Source: UBA5314 sp039679855
Lineage (GTDB): Bacteria; Bacillota; Syntrophomonadia; Syntrophomonadales; Syntrophomonadaceae
Direction: 5' to 3'
DNA length: 64,000 bases
Assembly (NCBI GenBank): GCA_039679855.1
Contig: JBDKUE010000122.1
Location: 5,254 to 69,253, forward strand
Of this stretch, positions 35,503 through 44,625 are shown piece by piece. The notes beneath the pieces were generated by a model that saw nothing but the letters and a program-made list of their open reading frames with translations, ran no database searches and was not told the DNA's origin. The number at the start of each line of letters is the position of its first letter. Positions within the stretch are counted from its first letter, which is position 1. Both the position numbers and the translations under genes were made by a program.

Positions 35503-35526
35503 AACCCGAATTAATCGGGTTTTTTG
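35503..35526 (+). terminator. Riboswitch-controlled terminator
   Basis: AACCCGA (35503-35509), loop ATTAA, TCGGGTT (35515-35521) and a T run. It sits between the aptamer and the ribD ATG, the expected place for the expression platform. A competing pairing GGCAT/ATGCC spans about 35465-35499. Confidence 0.9.
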
Positions 35527-35546
35527 TTTTGGGGGCTTAAATTTAA

Positions 35547-36653
35547 ATGCAGCACATAATTGACGAATACTACATGCAAAGAGCTCTGAATCTGGCGGCC
35601 CGCGCCCAGGGACGAACCAGCCCCAACCCGGTGGTGGGAGCTGTACTGGTTAAAGATGGGCAGGTAGTGGGTGAAGGGTATCACCGCCAGGCGGGAACCC
35701 CTCATGCGGAAGTAATGGCTCTGCAAAGAGCCAAAGAGAACGCTCGGGGAGCCACTCTATATGTAACTTTGGAACCCTGTTGTCATTTTGGGCGCACCCC
35801 ACCCTGTTGCGAGGCGGTTATAAACCAGGGTGTTTCCAGGGTGGTAGCGGCTTCCCTGGACCCCAACCCGCTGGTAGCCGGGAAGGGAATGGCCCGTCTT
35901 CAGGAAGCGGGAATATCCACCGTGGTTGGAATCCTGCAGGAACAGGCCGTGCGTTTAAATGAGTTCTTTTTTAAATTCATCAAGGAGGGCCGCCCTTTTG
36001 TTACCCTGAAGACGGCTATGACCCTGGACGGAAAAATCGCCACCTCCACCGGGGATTCGCGTTGGATAAGTTCAGAAGCGGCCCGGGAATACGTGCACCA
36101 GCTGCGCAATCTCTATGATGCCATTATGGTTGGGATTGGTACGGTGCTGGCCGACGACCCCCAGCTCAATACCCGGCTGAAAATTGAAGAAGGCCGCGAC
36201 CCGCTGCGGGTGATCCTTGATCCGGGGTTACAGCTTCCCCTGGAAAGCAAAATCGTTCAGAGCAGCCGGGAGCAGTGTACTCTGGTTTTTGCCAACCGGA
36301 TTGAGGATCCCCAAAGGGTTAAAATGCTGGAAGAACAGGGAGTGGAGGTTTGTTCCCTGGACGGTGAGGGGCCGGTTTTAGATCTTGAACTGGTGCTGGG
36401 AGAGCTGGGCCGAAGAGGGATATGCAGTATGCTCCTGGAGGGCGGAGCCGAGATCAATGCCGCAATGCTTAAAAAACGCCTGGTGGATAAATTGATCTGG
36501 GTGATCGCACCTAAAATTATTGGCGGAAAGGCGGCGCCCGGTCCGGTGGCAGGACCGGGACGGCAGCTGATGAGTGAAGCCCTGGTGCTTGGCAATGTGC
36601 AAATGCACAAGCTGGGGCCTGACTTCATATTAACCGCCTATACGGGATGGTGA
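35547..36653 (+). CDS. ribD: RibD: riboflavin deaminase/reductase
   Basis: Bifunctional riboflavin enzyme, 368 residues. The N-terminal deaminase domain (1-145) has zinc motifs HAEVMAL and PCCHFGRTPPC. The C-terminal NADPH reductase domain (about 147-365) has KTAMTLDGKIAT, DPLRVILDP and LLEGGAEINAAML. It makes the 5-amino-6-ribitylamino intermediate from the GTP cyclohydrolase II product. First gene of the riboswitch-controlled operon. Confidence 0.97.
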   Translation: MQHIIDEYYMQRALNLAARAQGRTSPNPVVGAVLVKDGQVVGEGYHRQAGTPHAEVMALQRAKENARGATLYVTLEPCCHFGRTPPCCEAVINQGVSRVVAASLDPNPLVAGKGMARLQEAGISTVVGILQEQAVRLNEFFFKFIKEGRPFVTLKTAMTLDGKIATSTGDSRWISSEAAREYVHQLRNLYDAIMVGIGTVLADDPQLNTRLKIEEGRDPLRVILDPGLQLPLESKIVQSSREQCTLVFANRIEDPQRVKMLEEQGVEVCSLDGEGPVLDLELVLGELGRRGICSMLLEGGAEINAAMLKKRLVDKLIWVIAPKIIGGKAAPGPVAGPGRQLMSEALVLGNVQMHKLGPDFILTAYTGW

Positions 36654-36659
36654 ACCGAG

Positions 36660-37307
36660 ATTTTTACTGGAATAGTCGAAGAAATTGGCAAAGTTATCAA
36701 ACTGGAACCGGAAAGCCAGTCATATAGAATCAGGGTTGAGGCGGCCCGGGTTTTAAACGATGTCAAACTGGGTGACAGCATTGCTATAAACGGGGTCTGC
36801 CTGACGGTCGTGGAATTCAGTTCCCGCAGCTTTGCGGCTGATGTAATGCCCGAAACGGTCAGTAAAACAACCATCGGCGGCCTTAAGCCGGGAGACCCCG
36901 TCAACCTGGAGCGGGCTTTGCGTCTGAGCGACCGTTTGGGAGGCCACCTGGTGCAGGGTCATGTAGACGCGGTGGGCCGCATAGTCCAAAAAGAGCGCCT
37001 GGATATAGCCATCATTTTGCGAATAGGCGCTCCAGCCGTTCTGTTAAAATATGCGGTGCCCAAGGGCTCCATAGCCATTGACGGGGTCAGTCTTACCGTG
37101 GTAGACGTTTTTGAGGACAGTTTTACGGTTTCACTTATTCCCCATACCGCGCACCAAACCGTTTTGGGCTCCAAGAAACCCGGGGAATCGGTAAACCTGG
37201 AAAGCGATATCATCGGGCGTTATGTGGAACGGCTGCTGACTCCCGGCCAGCCGCAGGAAAAAGCGCCGTTAAATTTGAGTTTCCTGGCCGAAAACGGCTT
37301 TTTATAA
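36660..37307 (+). CDS. ribE: Riboflavin synthase alpha subunit, ATT start
   Basis: Riboflavin synthase converts two lumazines to riboflavin. The conserved N-terminus (M)FTGIVEEIGKV is encoded from ATT 36660, and the first in-frame ATG/GTG/TTG is GTG 36810, 50 residues inside the protein. An in-frame TGA (the ribD stop, 36651) excludes an earlier start, so an ATT start (215 residues) or a one-base sequence error in the T5 run (36661-36665) must be invoked. Both lumazine-binding repeats are present (GDSIAINGVCLTV, then GSIAIDGVSLTV), with HLVQGHVD between them. 14 bases before ribBA. Confidence 0.92.
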   Translation: MFTGIVEEIGKVIKLEPESQSYRIRVEAARVLNDVKLGDSIAINGVCLTVVEFSSRSFAADVMPETVSKTTIGGLKPGDPVNLERALRLSDRLGGHLVQGHVDAVGRIVQKERLDIAIILRIGAPAVLLKYAVPKGSIAIDGVSLTVVDVFEDSFTVSLIPHTAHQTVLGSKKPGESVNLESDIIGRYVERLLTPGQPQEKAPLNLSFLAENGFL

Positions 37308-37321
37308 GGAGGTTTTAACTA

Positions 37322-38518
37322 ATGCTGAATACGATTGAAGAAGCGATCGCCGATGTCCGGGAAGGGAAGATGATCATCGTTGTGGACGACGAGGATCGGG
37401 AAAATGAGGGCGACATTATTATCGCCGCGGAAAAGGCCACTCCCGAAATAGTAAATTTTATGGCCACTCACGCCCGGGGCTTGATCTGCATGCCCATGCT
37501 GGGCGAGCGCCTGGATGAACTGGAGATCCAGGCTATGGTGGCTGAGAACACCGACAACCATGAAACTGCTTTTACGGTATCAGTCGATTACCGGACTACC
37601 ACTACGGGGATTTCGGCTTTCGAGAGAGCCGAGACCATTAAATATCTGATATCCGATGGGGCCCTGCCTTCTGATTTCCGCAGGCCGGGGCATATATTCC
37701 CGTTGCGCTACCGGTCGGGCGGTGTTTTACGCCGTACCGGACACACCGAGGGTTCTATCGACCTGGCCCGGCTGGCCGGATTATACCCGGCAGCGGTGAT
37801 CTGTGAAATCATGAATGCCGACGGAACCATGGCCCGGCTGCCCGAACTCTATCATTTCGCGCAGCAGCATGACTTGAAGATCGTGTCCATAGCTGATCTC
37901 ATTGAGTACCGGAGGCGCAAAGAAAAACTGGTTACCAGGGTATCGGACGCCCAACTGCCGACCAAATACGGCGATTTTACAGCAGTGGCCTATGAATCCA
38001 TGCTAGACGGCAAGGGCCACCTGGCCCTGGTGAAAGGTAAGTGGGAGCCTGATGAACCGCTCCTGGTCCGGGTGCATTCAGAATGCCTGACCGGGGATGT
38101 ATTTGGCTCCCGGCGCTGCGACTGTGGAGACCAGCTGGCAGCTGCTTTGACTATGATCGAGCAGGAAGGCAAGGGGATCCTCCTGTACATGCGCCAGGAG
38201 GGAAGGGGTATAGGGCTGACCAATAAGATCCGCGCCTATCACCTGCAAGACAACGGGCGGGACACGGTGGAAGCCAACCTGGAACTCGGGTTCCCGGTCG
38301 ATCTACGCGATTATGGAATTGGTGCGCAAATCCTGGTTGACCTGGGTGTCCGCAAGATGAGGCTTATGACCAACAATCCCAAGAAGATTAGAGGCCTGGA
38401 GGGATACGGCCTGGAAGTGGTTGAACGGGTTCCCATCGAGATGGAATATCAAAAGGAAAACCTGCGCTACCTGCAGACCAAAAAGGAAAAAATGGGGCAT
38501 ATGCTGGTAAACCTATAA
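37322..38518 (+). CDS. ribBA: RibBA: DHBP synthase / GTP cyclohydrolase II
   Basis: Fused enzyme of 398 residues supplying both riboflavin precursors. DHBP synthase (about 1-200): VDDEDRENEGD, HARGLICMP, RRTGHTEGSIDLARLAG. GTP cyclohydrolase II (about 205-398): zinc site CLTGDVFGSRRCDCGDQL, then YMRQEGRGIGL and NNPKKIRGLEGYG. AAGGAGG precedes the ATG. Confidence 0.98.
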   Translation: MLNTIEEAIADVREGKMIIVVDDEDRENEGDIIIAAEKATPEIVNFMATHARGLICMPMLGERLDELEIQAMVAENTDNHETAFTVSVDYRTTTTGISAFERAETIKYLISDGALPSDFRRPGHIFPLRYRSGGVLRRTGHTEGSIDLARLAGLYPAAVICEIMNADGTMARLPELYHFAQQHDLKIVSIADLIEYRRRKEKLVTRVSDAQLPTKYGDFTAVAYESMLDGKGHLALVKGKWEPDEPLLVRVHSECLTGDVFGSRRCDCGDQLAAALTMIEQEGKGILLYMRQEGRGIGLTNKIRAYHLQDNGRDTVEANLELGFPVDLRDYGIGAQILVDLGVRKMRLMTNNPKKIRGLEGYGLEVVERVPIEMEYQKENLRYLQTKKEKMGHMLVNL

Positions 38519-38550
38519 TAGCATCATAATTATCGAGGAGGCAGACATTA

Positions 38551-39015
38551 ATGGTAGGAAAGAGTTATGAAGGAAAACTTATCGGGGATGGGCAAAAAAT
38601 CGCCATAGTGGTGTCCAGATTCAACGAGTTTATCACCAACAAATTGCTGTCCGGCTGCGTTGACGCCCTGACCCGTCACGGGGTAAATCCCTCTGATATA
38701 GAAGTTGCCTGGGTGCCGGGTGCTTTTGAAATGCCTCTGGCAGCGGCTCGAATGACCAAAAAGGGCTACGATGCGGTTGTGTGTCTGGGGGCCGTAATTC
38801 GCGGGGCTACACCGCACTTTGAGTACGTGTCAGCCGAGGTCACCAAGGGCATTGCCCATGTAGGGCTGGATTCAGGAGTTCCAGTGGTATACGGAGTGGT
38901 CACCGCCGACACTATAGAACAGGCTATTGAAAGGGCTGGAACCAAGGCCGGCAACAAAGGCGTTGATGCCGCGGTAACGGCTATTGAAATGGTAAACCTG
39001 TTCAAAGAACTCTAA
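38551..39015 (+). CDS. ribH: Lumazine synthase
   Basis: Condenses DHBP with the ribitylamino-pyrimidinedione to give lumazine; forms icosahedral shells. 154 residues: IVVSRFNEFITNKLL, VPGAFEMPLAA, GAVIRGATPHFEYV with the catalytic histidine and VVYGVVTADT. Fourth gene of the rib operon. Its stop overlaps the next ATG by one base. Confidence 0.98.
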   Translation: MVGKSYEGKLIGDGQKIAIVVSRFNEFITNKLLSGCVDALTRHGVNPSDIEVAWVPGAFEMPLAAARMTKKGYDAVVCLGAVIRGATPHFEYVSAEVTKGIAHVGLDSGVPVVYGVVTADTIEQAIERAGTKAGNKGVDAAVTAIEMVNLFKEL

Positions 39016-39311
39016 TGACAGGGAAAACGATTGACAGTGATAAGGAAACTGTTCTGCGTGGCCTGCGCAGCATACCTGGAATAGGCAAGAGCATAGCCGG
39101 TGATCTCTGGGATCTGGGCATCCGGGATCCCGGCCAGCTGGCCGGGCGCAGCCCGCAGGAGCTCTATGATGAATTGTGCTGCCAGCGGGGCGTTAGGCTG
39201 GACCGCTGCCTATTATACGTTTTTCGCTGTGCGGTTTATTACGCCTCAACTGAACTGCCGGAACCCGAGCTTCTTAAATGGTGGAACTGGAAGGATAGAC
39301 CTTCACTATAG
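39015..39311 (+). CDS. Helix-hairpin-helix protein (Cdd1/pathogenicity-locus family)
   Basis: A 98-residue protein with LRSIPGIGKSIAGDLWDLGI, a helix-hairpin-helix of the PF11731 (Cdd1) type, followed by a cysteine-containing CQRGVRLDRCLLYVFRCAVYY segment. It is probably a small nucleic-acid-binding protein; function unknown. The start overlaps the ribH stop (TAATG), so it rides on the riboflavin operon, though nothing links it to flavin chemistry. Confidence 0.82.
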   Translation: MTGKTIDSDKETVLRGLRSIPGIGKSIAGDLWDLGIRDPGQLAGRSPQELYDELCCQRGVRLDRCLLYVFRCAVYYASTELPEPELLKWWNWKDRPSL

Positions 39312-39327
39312 AATTTAATTCTGAAAG

Positions 39328-39858
39328 CTATTTGACCACCTGGTGCTGAACGACAATCTTGCTTACTACTTGATTGTCAATTTTAAAAATTATCTTATCG
39401 ATCTGACCGTAGCTCATGTCAACCAGACCGGCTCCGGCCATAGTGGTTGAGGAGTAGTTTTCTCCATAGACGGCGATAACCTTATCCAGTCTGTCTCCAA
39501 CATTGATGCCCCGGGCGGTGGCCAGGCTCTTTGCTTCAATCTGAACAACGGTCAGTATGTTTTCCTTTTTGGAAAACTCAAAAAAGAAAGGCTGCCCGGT
39601 CGGCCGGTAAATCGTGCTCATACCCAGTGTATTTCCCTGGGGAAACAGGGCAGTCACTTCCTGGAAGGTGCTGCGTCCTGGAATTATGGCGCCCCCACTG
39701 GTCTGAACCACAAAGTCCTCGGGGGGCAGGACTATTGCTTGACTGGATTGTTTGACATATTCGGGCATGTCATGCATTGAACTCCAGAGCCCTATGACCA
39801 GTAATGTTATGAAAATCAGAATGATAATACGGTATTCCTTCTTATGCTCAGCTTTCAA
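39328..39858 (-). CDS. Hypothetical membrane-anchored protein
   Basis: 176 residues from a TTG start with GAGGAGG 8 bases upstream. One N-terminal membrane segment (about 10-27), then an extracellular beta-rich domain (PGRSTFQEVTALFPQG, GINVGDRLDKVIAVYG) resembling two repeats of a small fold in which a motif sets up a following G-D or F-P-Q turn. No known function. Convergent with the rib operon and divergent from the radical SAM gene. Confidence 0.7.
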   Translation of the reverse strand: MKAEHKKEYRIIILIFITLLVIGLWSSMHDMPEYVKQSSQAIVLPPEDFVVQTSGGAIIPGRSTFQEVTALFPQGNTLGMSTIYRPTGQPFFFEFSKKENILTVVQIEAKSLATARGINVGDRLDKVIAVYGENYSSTTMAGAGLVDMSYGQIDKIIFKIDNQVVSKIVVQHQVVK

Positions 39859-40012
39859 ACGACTTCCTCCTCAAGAAGAACTTTTCCCACCAGAGTTTGT
39901 CTTACTGTTCAATAACCATAGTAGCTTATTTATACTGCTTACGGTATGGTAAAACTTGCGCTGCCGACGTAATTTTGAAAGAATTATATCATATCTTCAG
40001 GGGGGTAAAGCA

Positions 40013-40966
40013 GTGGAAGGCGAAGAAACAACTATCCAATTGTGGGGGGACAAGCGTTATCAGAGCTTGAATTACTTTTTGCGCCAGAAATTCGGGCATA
40101 AAGTGTTCAAGGTATCCCTGGATGCGGGTTTTAGCTGTCCCAACCGCGATGGAACCATCTCTACCACAGGCTGCCTTTTTTGCAGTGCCAGGGGGTCCGG
40201 CGATTTCGCCGGACGTCGGGGAAGCAGCCTTGAGGAGCAGTTTCATGAAGTAAAGGCCTTTATGCACAAAAAGTGGCCAAGGGCCGGGTATATTGCTTAT
40301 TTTCAGGCGTTTACCAACACCTATGCTCCACCGGCCAGGCTGCGCAAGCTCTATCGTCAGGCAACGAATTGGGAGGGGGTTGTAGGCCTGGCCATTGCCA
40401 CCCGGCCGGATTGCCTTTCCGAAGAGGTACTGGACGTTTTACAAGAAGTGGGGGAGAAACACTATCTCTGGGTGGAGCTGGGCCTGCAGAGTATTCACCG
40501 CAAGAGTGCCGAGCGGTTTAACCTGGGTTATAGCTTTGATAACTTTCTTGATGCGCTGACTCGCTTGAAGGCCCGGGGCATAGAGAGCTGTGTGCATTTA
40601 ATTTTGGGCCTGCCCGGGGAAAGCCGGGATGATATGATGGCCAGTGCTCTTAAGGCAGCCGGGCTGCCCCTGAATGGGCTCAAGCTGCACCTCTTGCACG
40701 TTATGCAGGGCACTGGGCTGGGCCGTCTTTACCAGCAAGAGCCTTTTGATACCTTAAGCAGGGATGAATATGTAGAACTGGTGGTAGACATCCTGGAGAT
40801 ACTGCCGCCCAATATGGTAATCCATCGCTTGACCGGGGACAGTCCCCGTCAAACTTTACTTGAACCGCAGTGGAGCCTAAACAAATGGGAAGTCCTGAAC
40901 CAAATCGATCGCCGCCTGGCAGAGAGAAACACTTGGCAAGGGAAATTATGGACAAGCCCAAAGTAG
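40013..40966 (+). CDS. Radical SAM protein, TIGR01212/YtqA family
   Basis: 317 residues from GTG 40013, about 8 bases after AGGGGGG; the track upstream of it is a non-coding extension. The unusual CPNRDGTISTTGCLFC spacing (C-x11-C-x2-C) is the TIGR01212 cluster signature, followed by YFQAFTNTYAP, IATRPDCL, WVELGLQS and GLPGESRDDM. B. subtilis YtqA-type proteins are oxygen-independent coproporphyrinogen-oxidase-like enzymes of unsettled function, possibly acting on tRNA. Confidence 0.88.
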   Translation: MEGEETTIQLWGDKRYQSLNYFLRQKFGHKVFKVSLDAGFSCPNRDGTISTTGCLFCSARGSGDFAGRRGSSLEEQFHEVKAFMHKKWPRAGYIAYFQAFTNTYAPPARLRKLYRQATNWEGVVGLAIATRPDCLSEEVLDVLQEVGEKHYLWVELGLQSIHRKSAERFNLGYSFDNFLDALTRLKARGIESCVHLILGLPGESRDDMMASALKAAGLPLNGLKLHLLHVMQGTGLGRLYQQEPFDTLSRDEYVELVVDILEILPPNMVIHRLTGDSPRQTLLEPQWSLNKWEVLNQIDRRLAERNTWQGKLWTSPK

Positions 40967-40971
40967 AGCTT

Positions 40972-42483
40972 CTATTTAACCGCTCTCTCCAATTCCTGTA
41001 AATAGCTCCATACTCCTTTATACCAGTTGGGGTCGCTGGCGTATTTCCGATTGATCCAGGCCAGGGGATCGGCATTGGCCGGGCGGCCTTTGCTCAGGGA
41101 AATGATAGTATTGGCCGCAATATTGGCCGAGTCGTTTATCGAGGTGTTGTATTCAATCCAGCTTCCAAAGACATTAAAGGGATTGTTGGCAATGCGCGCG
41201 GCATCGCCGTCGTCCCTGGGAACCAGAGACTGCTCCTGTCCGGTTATAGCAAACAGCAGCAGAGGATTGAGATTGTGCTGATGGCTGACCGATATGATAG
41301 TGGAGAAATATGGTTCATTGCCGAGCAGTGAATTTTTGGCTTTGAGATAAGCCTTGAGTTTCTTTTGATCAACGCTATGGTAGGCCAGTGATTTAGCCGT
41401 ATTATTGCTAACTGCAACGCTTTTGGGCCGGGAAGGTTGATTCGGGACGCTTTTGGAAGGCGCTGTCGGTGAAGCGGCTTTGCTGGCCGAAGTAGATTTA
41501 GCGGTGCTCGGCTGTCCGGAAGATTCGCCCGGCCTGGCGGTATTAAGAGTGGCTGGCTTAATGGGCGTTTTTTCAGGAGCCCTGGTGGTAAGCTCATTCC
41601 ATACCGGAGCGGTTGCGGTTCGGCTCTGTTCGTAAGGTATAACCGGGCTGGCTTTGGCACTTTGGACCTGAGTAATAGATGCTATTGACGGATGGGCTTC
41701 GGCACTGCTGCTTAAGCTGGCCATGCTCAAACCTGCGGCCAGGCACAAAACCGACGCTGTGGCAGCGGGCAAAACAAAACGCTGCAGACCTTTTTTTAGA
41801 AGGCTTAAGGTACATGCCCAGGCCTTTTCCAGGTATTGCTTTAAAGGAGGCCATTCTATATGGGCCGCCTTTTGGGGCAGTTGTTTCAGGTAGTCAAGCA
41901 GGAAGAACTCCCCAAAGGGCGCCGGAATTCTCAAACTGGACAAGTTGGAAAGTGTTCTTCTCACATCCACGTTATCCTGTAAGCTGGTCAGCACCGCCGA
42001 AGGGCTGTACCACAGCGGCGCTGACGATGGTTGGGCGGTTTTAGCCCGGTAGGCCGGCAGGAAGGCTTTAGCAAGGTTGCTAAAGGCCCGTTGACGAAGT
42101 TGCAGGACCATTTGCTGCAGAGCCGCAATGGATACTACTTGGCCCAAACGGGTCTTTATCCAGGAGGATAATGCAAATAGAGAATCTTTGGCAAAACCGG
42201 CCAAACGCAAAGCCGTATAAAAGATGTCATCGCCCCTGACCTGAAAGACGCTTCTGCTTACGGCTAAATCGAGTACAGCCGTACGGAGGGAGCTTTTGAA
42301 CAAGCCGGAGAAGACCTGAAGTTCTTTATCAATAACGCGATGGATGGCGTTGGCCAGGATTTGGGCCCGACTGGCTGCACTTTGGAGGGGATATTTTTCC
42401 GCTATATAGTTCCTAAAACGAACTATATCATCGGAGCTGAGAATGTGGAGGGATTCCAGATCGGCGGCCATAATACCCAGCAT
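40972..42483 (-). CDS. Membrane-anchored lysozyme-like (glucosaminidase-type) protein
   Basis: A 503-residue protein in four parts. A helical cytoplasmic domain of unknown family (about 1-215) is followed by one membrane segment (about 238-258; FVLPAATASVLCLAAGLSMA). Next comes a Ser/Thr/Pro/Ala-rich linker (about 265-375). The extracellular C-terminal domain (about 385-503) has FAITGQEQSLV, NNPFNVFGSW and DPNWYKGVW, resembling glucosaminidase/lysozyme-like wall hydrolases with E in the GQEQS segment as a likely catalytic acid. Not obviously in an operon. Confidence 0.7.
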   Translation of the reverse strand: MLGIMAADLESLHILSSDDIVRFRNYIAEKYPLQSAASRAQILANAIHRVIDKELQVFSGLFKSSLRTAVLDLAVSRSVFQVRGDDIFYTALRLAGFAKDSLFALSSWIKTRLGQVVSIAALQQMVLQLRQRAFSNLAKAFLPAYRAKTAQPSSAPLWYSPSAVLTSLQDNVDVRRTLSNLSSLRIPAPFGEFFLLDYLKQLPQKAAHIEWPPLKQYLEKAWACTLSLLKKGLQRFVLPAATASVLCLAAGLSMASLSSSAEAHPSIASITQVQSAKASPVIPYEQSRTATAPVWNELTTRAPEKTPIKPATLNTARPGESSGQPSTAKSTSASKAASPTAPSKSVPNQPSRPKSVAVSNNTAKSLAYHSVDQKKLKAYLKAKNSLLGNEPYFSTIISVSHQHNLNPLLLFAITGQEQSLVPRDDGDAARIANNPFNVFGSWIEYNTSINDSANIAANTIISLSKGRPANADPLAWINRKYASDPNWYKGVWSYLQELERAVK

Positions 42484-42692
42484 TAATTCTACCTCATCCT
42501 TTCAGATCCACTAATAATAATATCGCATAAAATCCCTTCGCATTAAACTCTTTTCGGCAAAAAAATTGGGTTTTAAGCATTTTATTACCGTTTGCTCCTG
42601 CAACCAACCTGGTTTACCGGAAGTAAATACAATACCTCATGCAAATAACGGGAAGCTGTTATTTACAGAGATGATTTTAATGGCTGATTATC

Positions 42693-42722
42693 TTGACAAC
42701 CCGGAGTGGCTTATACTATAAT
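42693..42722 (+). promoter_or_regulatory. tRNA-Leu promoter
   Basis: TTGACA (42693-42698) and TATAAT (42717-42722) with an 18-bp spacer, 24 bases ahead of the mature tRNA 5' end: a strong sigma-A promoter. Confidence 0.9.
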
Positions 42723-42746
42723 TTCAATTGCTGATGCAACCGGCGT

Positions 42747-42833
42747 GCGGTAGTGGCGGAATCGGCAGACGCGCATGGTTCAGGTCCATGTCTGTGCAAG
42801 CAGGTGAAGGTTCAAGTCCTTTCTACCGCACCA
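42747..42833 (+). tRNA. tRNA-Leu (anticodon CAG)
   Basis: An 87-base gene with acceptor stem GCGGTAG/CTACCGC, long variable arm typical of Leu, anticodon stem-loop CATGG-TTCAGGT-CCATG (anticodon CAG), T arm with GGTTCAAGTCC, and encoded CCA (42831-42833). Followed by a terminator, so it is a single-tRNA transcript. Confidence 0.97.
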
Positions 42834-42845
42834 TCTGCAAACAAG

Positions 42846-42870
42846 AGGGAGGAAATCCTCCCTTAATTTA
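42846..42870 (+). terminator. Terminator after tRNA-Leu
   Basis: AGGGAGGA (42846-42853), loop AA, TCCTCCCT (42856-42863), followed by TAATTTATTTT. Confidence 0.85.
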
Positions 42871-43000
42871 TTTTCTGGCTGCATTTTCGCTCCTTAATCA
42901 GCCCGGATGGTCTGGCTGAGAAGCTAGAAGAAGCAATAAAGATTTATGATAGGAAGGACAATAGCGTAATAAAATGCACCAGTTCGGTTTTGAAAAAGCA

Positions 43001-43879
43001 TTACCGGGCGGTCATTACCGAATATGCCAGGCCGTCAGTTGAAACTACAATGCTGCCGTTTACATCCGTCCGATAAATCTGGAGCCCGGTTTGTTGCAGC
43101 CTTTTCAGTGTATCGGGAGACGGGTGGCCGTAGGTATTGGTTTTGCCAACACTTATTACAGCAATCTTGGGGTTGACCCGTTCCAAGAAGGGCTGACTGC
43201 TCGACGAAGAGCCGCCATGATGCCCCACCTTCAGTATATCCGCGTTAATATCGCCGGAAAGGAGCCCTTCAGCACCCTTTTCAGCGTCCCCGGCCAGAAG
43301 AAATTCGATAGCACCACAATCCAGACGAATGACCACCGAGTAATCGTTGACTTCCTTCCAGGTGTCCTCGCCGGTAAGCACCTGCAGGCTGGTACCGCCC
43401 CAGGTGAATGATTGATAGGCGTCGTGTTCCCACGGACAGCCTTCCAGCCGGGCTTGATTGGCATAATTTTTATAGGTTTTACTGGAGCTTACTTTACCGC
43501 TGTCAATGATCTCTTTTACCGTAAAGGCCTTGAGAATCTCGGGAATGCCACCAATATGGTCTTCATGAGGATGGGTGGCGATGAGTAAATCCAGATCATC
43601 AACACCCTGTTCTTGGAGATATTTAACTACCCCTTGGCCGTCCTGAACATTGCCTGCGTCGACTAGAATGTCCACATGCTCGGGGAGCTGCAGGTAGATG
43701 CTGTCAGCCTGGCCTACGTCTATAAAGTGCACCTTGACCTCCTGGGAGGATGCCACCGTATTAAGAGCGGGCGTGGTCGGGGCAGGTGGTGGGTTGATCT
43801 TTTTTCCGTTGAGCGCCCAGACGGATACCGTCAGGCAGCATACGGCAATCACTGCTATAAGCCATCGTTTGGCTTTCAT
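43001..43879 (-). CDS. ComEC/Rec2-like metallo-beta-lactamase, secreted or anchored
   Basis: 292 residues with an N-terminal signal/anchor (LIAVIAVCCLTVSVWAL), then a metallo-beta-lactamase domain: FIDVGQADSIYL, THPHEDHIGG (HxHxDH), LLAGDAEKGAE and KVGHHGGSSSS. This matches the extracellular domain of ComEC-type competence proteins as a stand-alone exported form. Nuclease-like action is suggested by the family but not shown. It ends 168 bases after the tRNA-Leu gene, on the opposite strand. Confidence 0.88.
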   Translation of the reverse strand: MKAKRWLIAVIAVCCLTVSVWALNGKKINPPPAPTTPALNTVASSQEVKVHFIDVGQADSIYLQLPEHVDILVDAGNVQDGQGVVKYLQEQGVDDLDLLIATHPHEDHIGGIPEILKAFTVKEIIDSGKVSSSKTYKNYANQARLEGCPWEHDAYQSFTWGGTSLQVLTGEDTWKEVNDYSVVIRLDCGAIEFLLAGDAEKGAEGLLSGDINADILKVGHHGGSSSSSQPFLERVNPKIAVISVGKTNTYGHPSPDTLKRLQQTGLQIYRTDVNGSIVVSTDGLAYSVMTAR

Positions 43880-44153
43880 TCAAAACTCCCCTTCCTGACA
43901 ACCGGTTTGGATTTAAGACCTCGAAACATAGGGGCCGGTTTTTAACAACATCTATTGCGACTACCTATCTTTAGAGAATTCTTTTCCGTAAAAGCCAATT
44001 CCTCCTGCCAGGCACCCGGGTTGAATAAAAGGGGAAAGGAGTAGCAATTGGTAATTGTGGTACAATAAGGGCAGCGAAAGGCGGTGTTATATTATACGGT
44101 AGGCAGCTAGTGCGGAAACATAGGGTTTTTAAGTTAAGGAGGCGGTTTTTAAT

Positions 44154-44582
44154 ATGAAGGACTTCTTTAACAGGTATAAAAGACTGGCATTCATCGGTTT
44201 ATCCGGCAATCCCAAGTCATTCAGCCGGGGAGTATTTAAATTCTTGAGGGAACAAGGATATGAGATATATCCGGTAAATCCGGCACTTGAACAGGTTGAG
44301 AGTCAGAAATGCTATAACAGTATAGAGTCTCTGCCTGCTTCCGAAGCGGTGCTCTTTTTCACCAACCCCCGTGTTACATTGGAACTTTTGCCGGTCTGCA
44401 AGGCCCAAGGGTTAGAGCATGTTTGGTTCCAGCAAGGAGCGGCCAATGAAGAGGTTTTAAACCTGGCCCGGCAGCTCGACCTCGATTACGAAAACTCCTG
44501 CGTATACCTGCATCATACCAAAGCCGGTTTTCCACATAGTTTTCACCGCTTTATAAACCGTACTTTTAAAATTGAACAATAG
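44154..44582 (+). CDS. CoA-binding domain protein
   Basis: A 142-residue Rossmann protein of the CoA_binding_2 family: AFIGLSGNPKSFSRGV (nucleotide loop), YEIYPVNPALEQV, WFQQGAANEE, with a C-terminal segment CVYLHHTKAGFPHSFHRF. Related B. subtilis YccU-like proteins bind CoA or similar nucleotides without a defined reaction. AAGGAGGCGG precedes the ATG. Single gene. Confidence 0.87.
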   Translation: MKDFFNRYKRLAFIGLSGNPKSFSRGVFKFLREQGYEIYPVNPALEQVESQKCYNSIESLPASEAVLFFTNPRVTLELLPVCKAQGLEHVWFQQGAANEEVLNLARQLDLDYENSCVYLHHTKAGFPHSFHRFINRTFKIEQ

Positions 44583-44625
44583 CAGCTTTGAAACACCGTT
44601 TCCATGGTGGGGATTAAAATGCAGT

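Noticed and set aside
36810..36812. GTG as the ribE start
   Set aside because: It would remove the first 50 residues, including the conserved FTGIVEEIG and most of the first lumazine-binding repeat.
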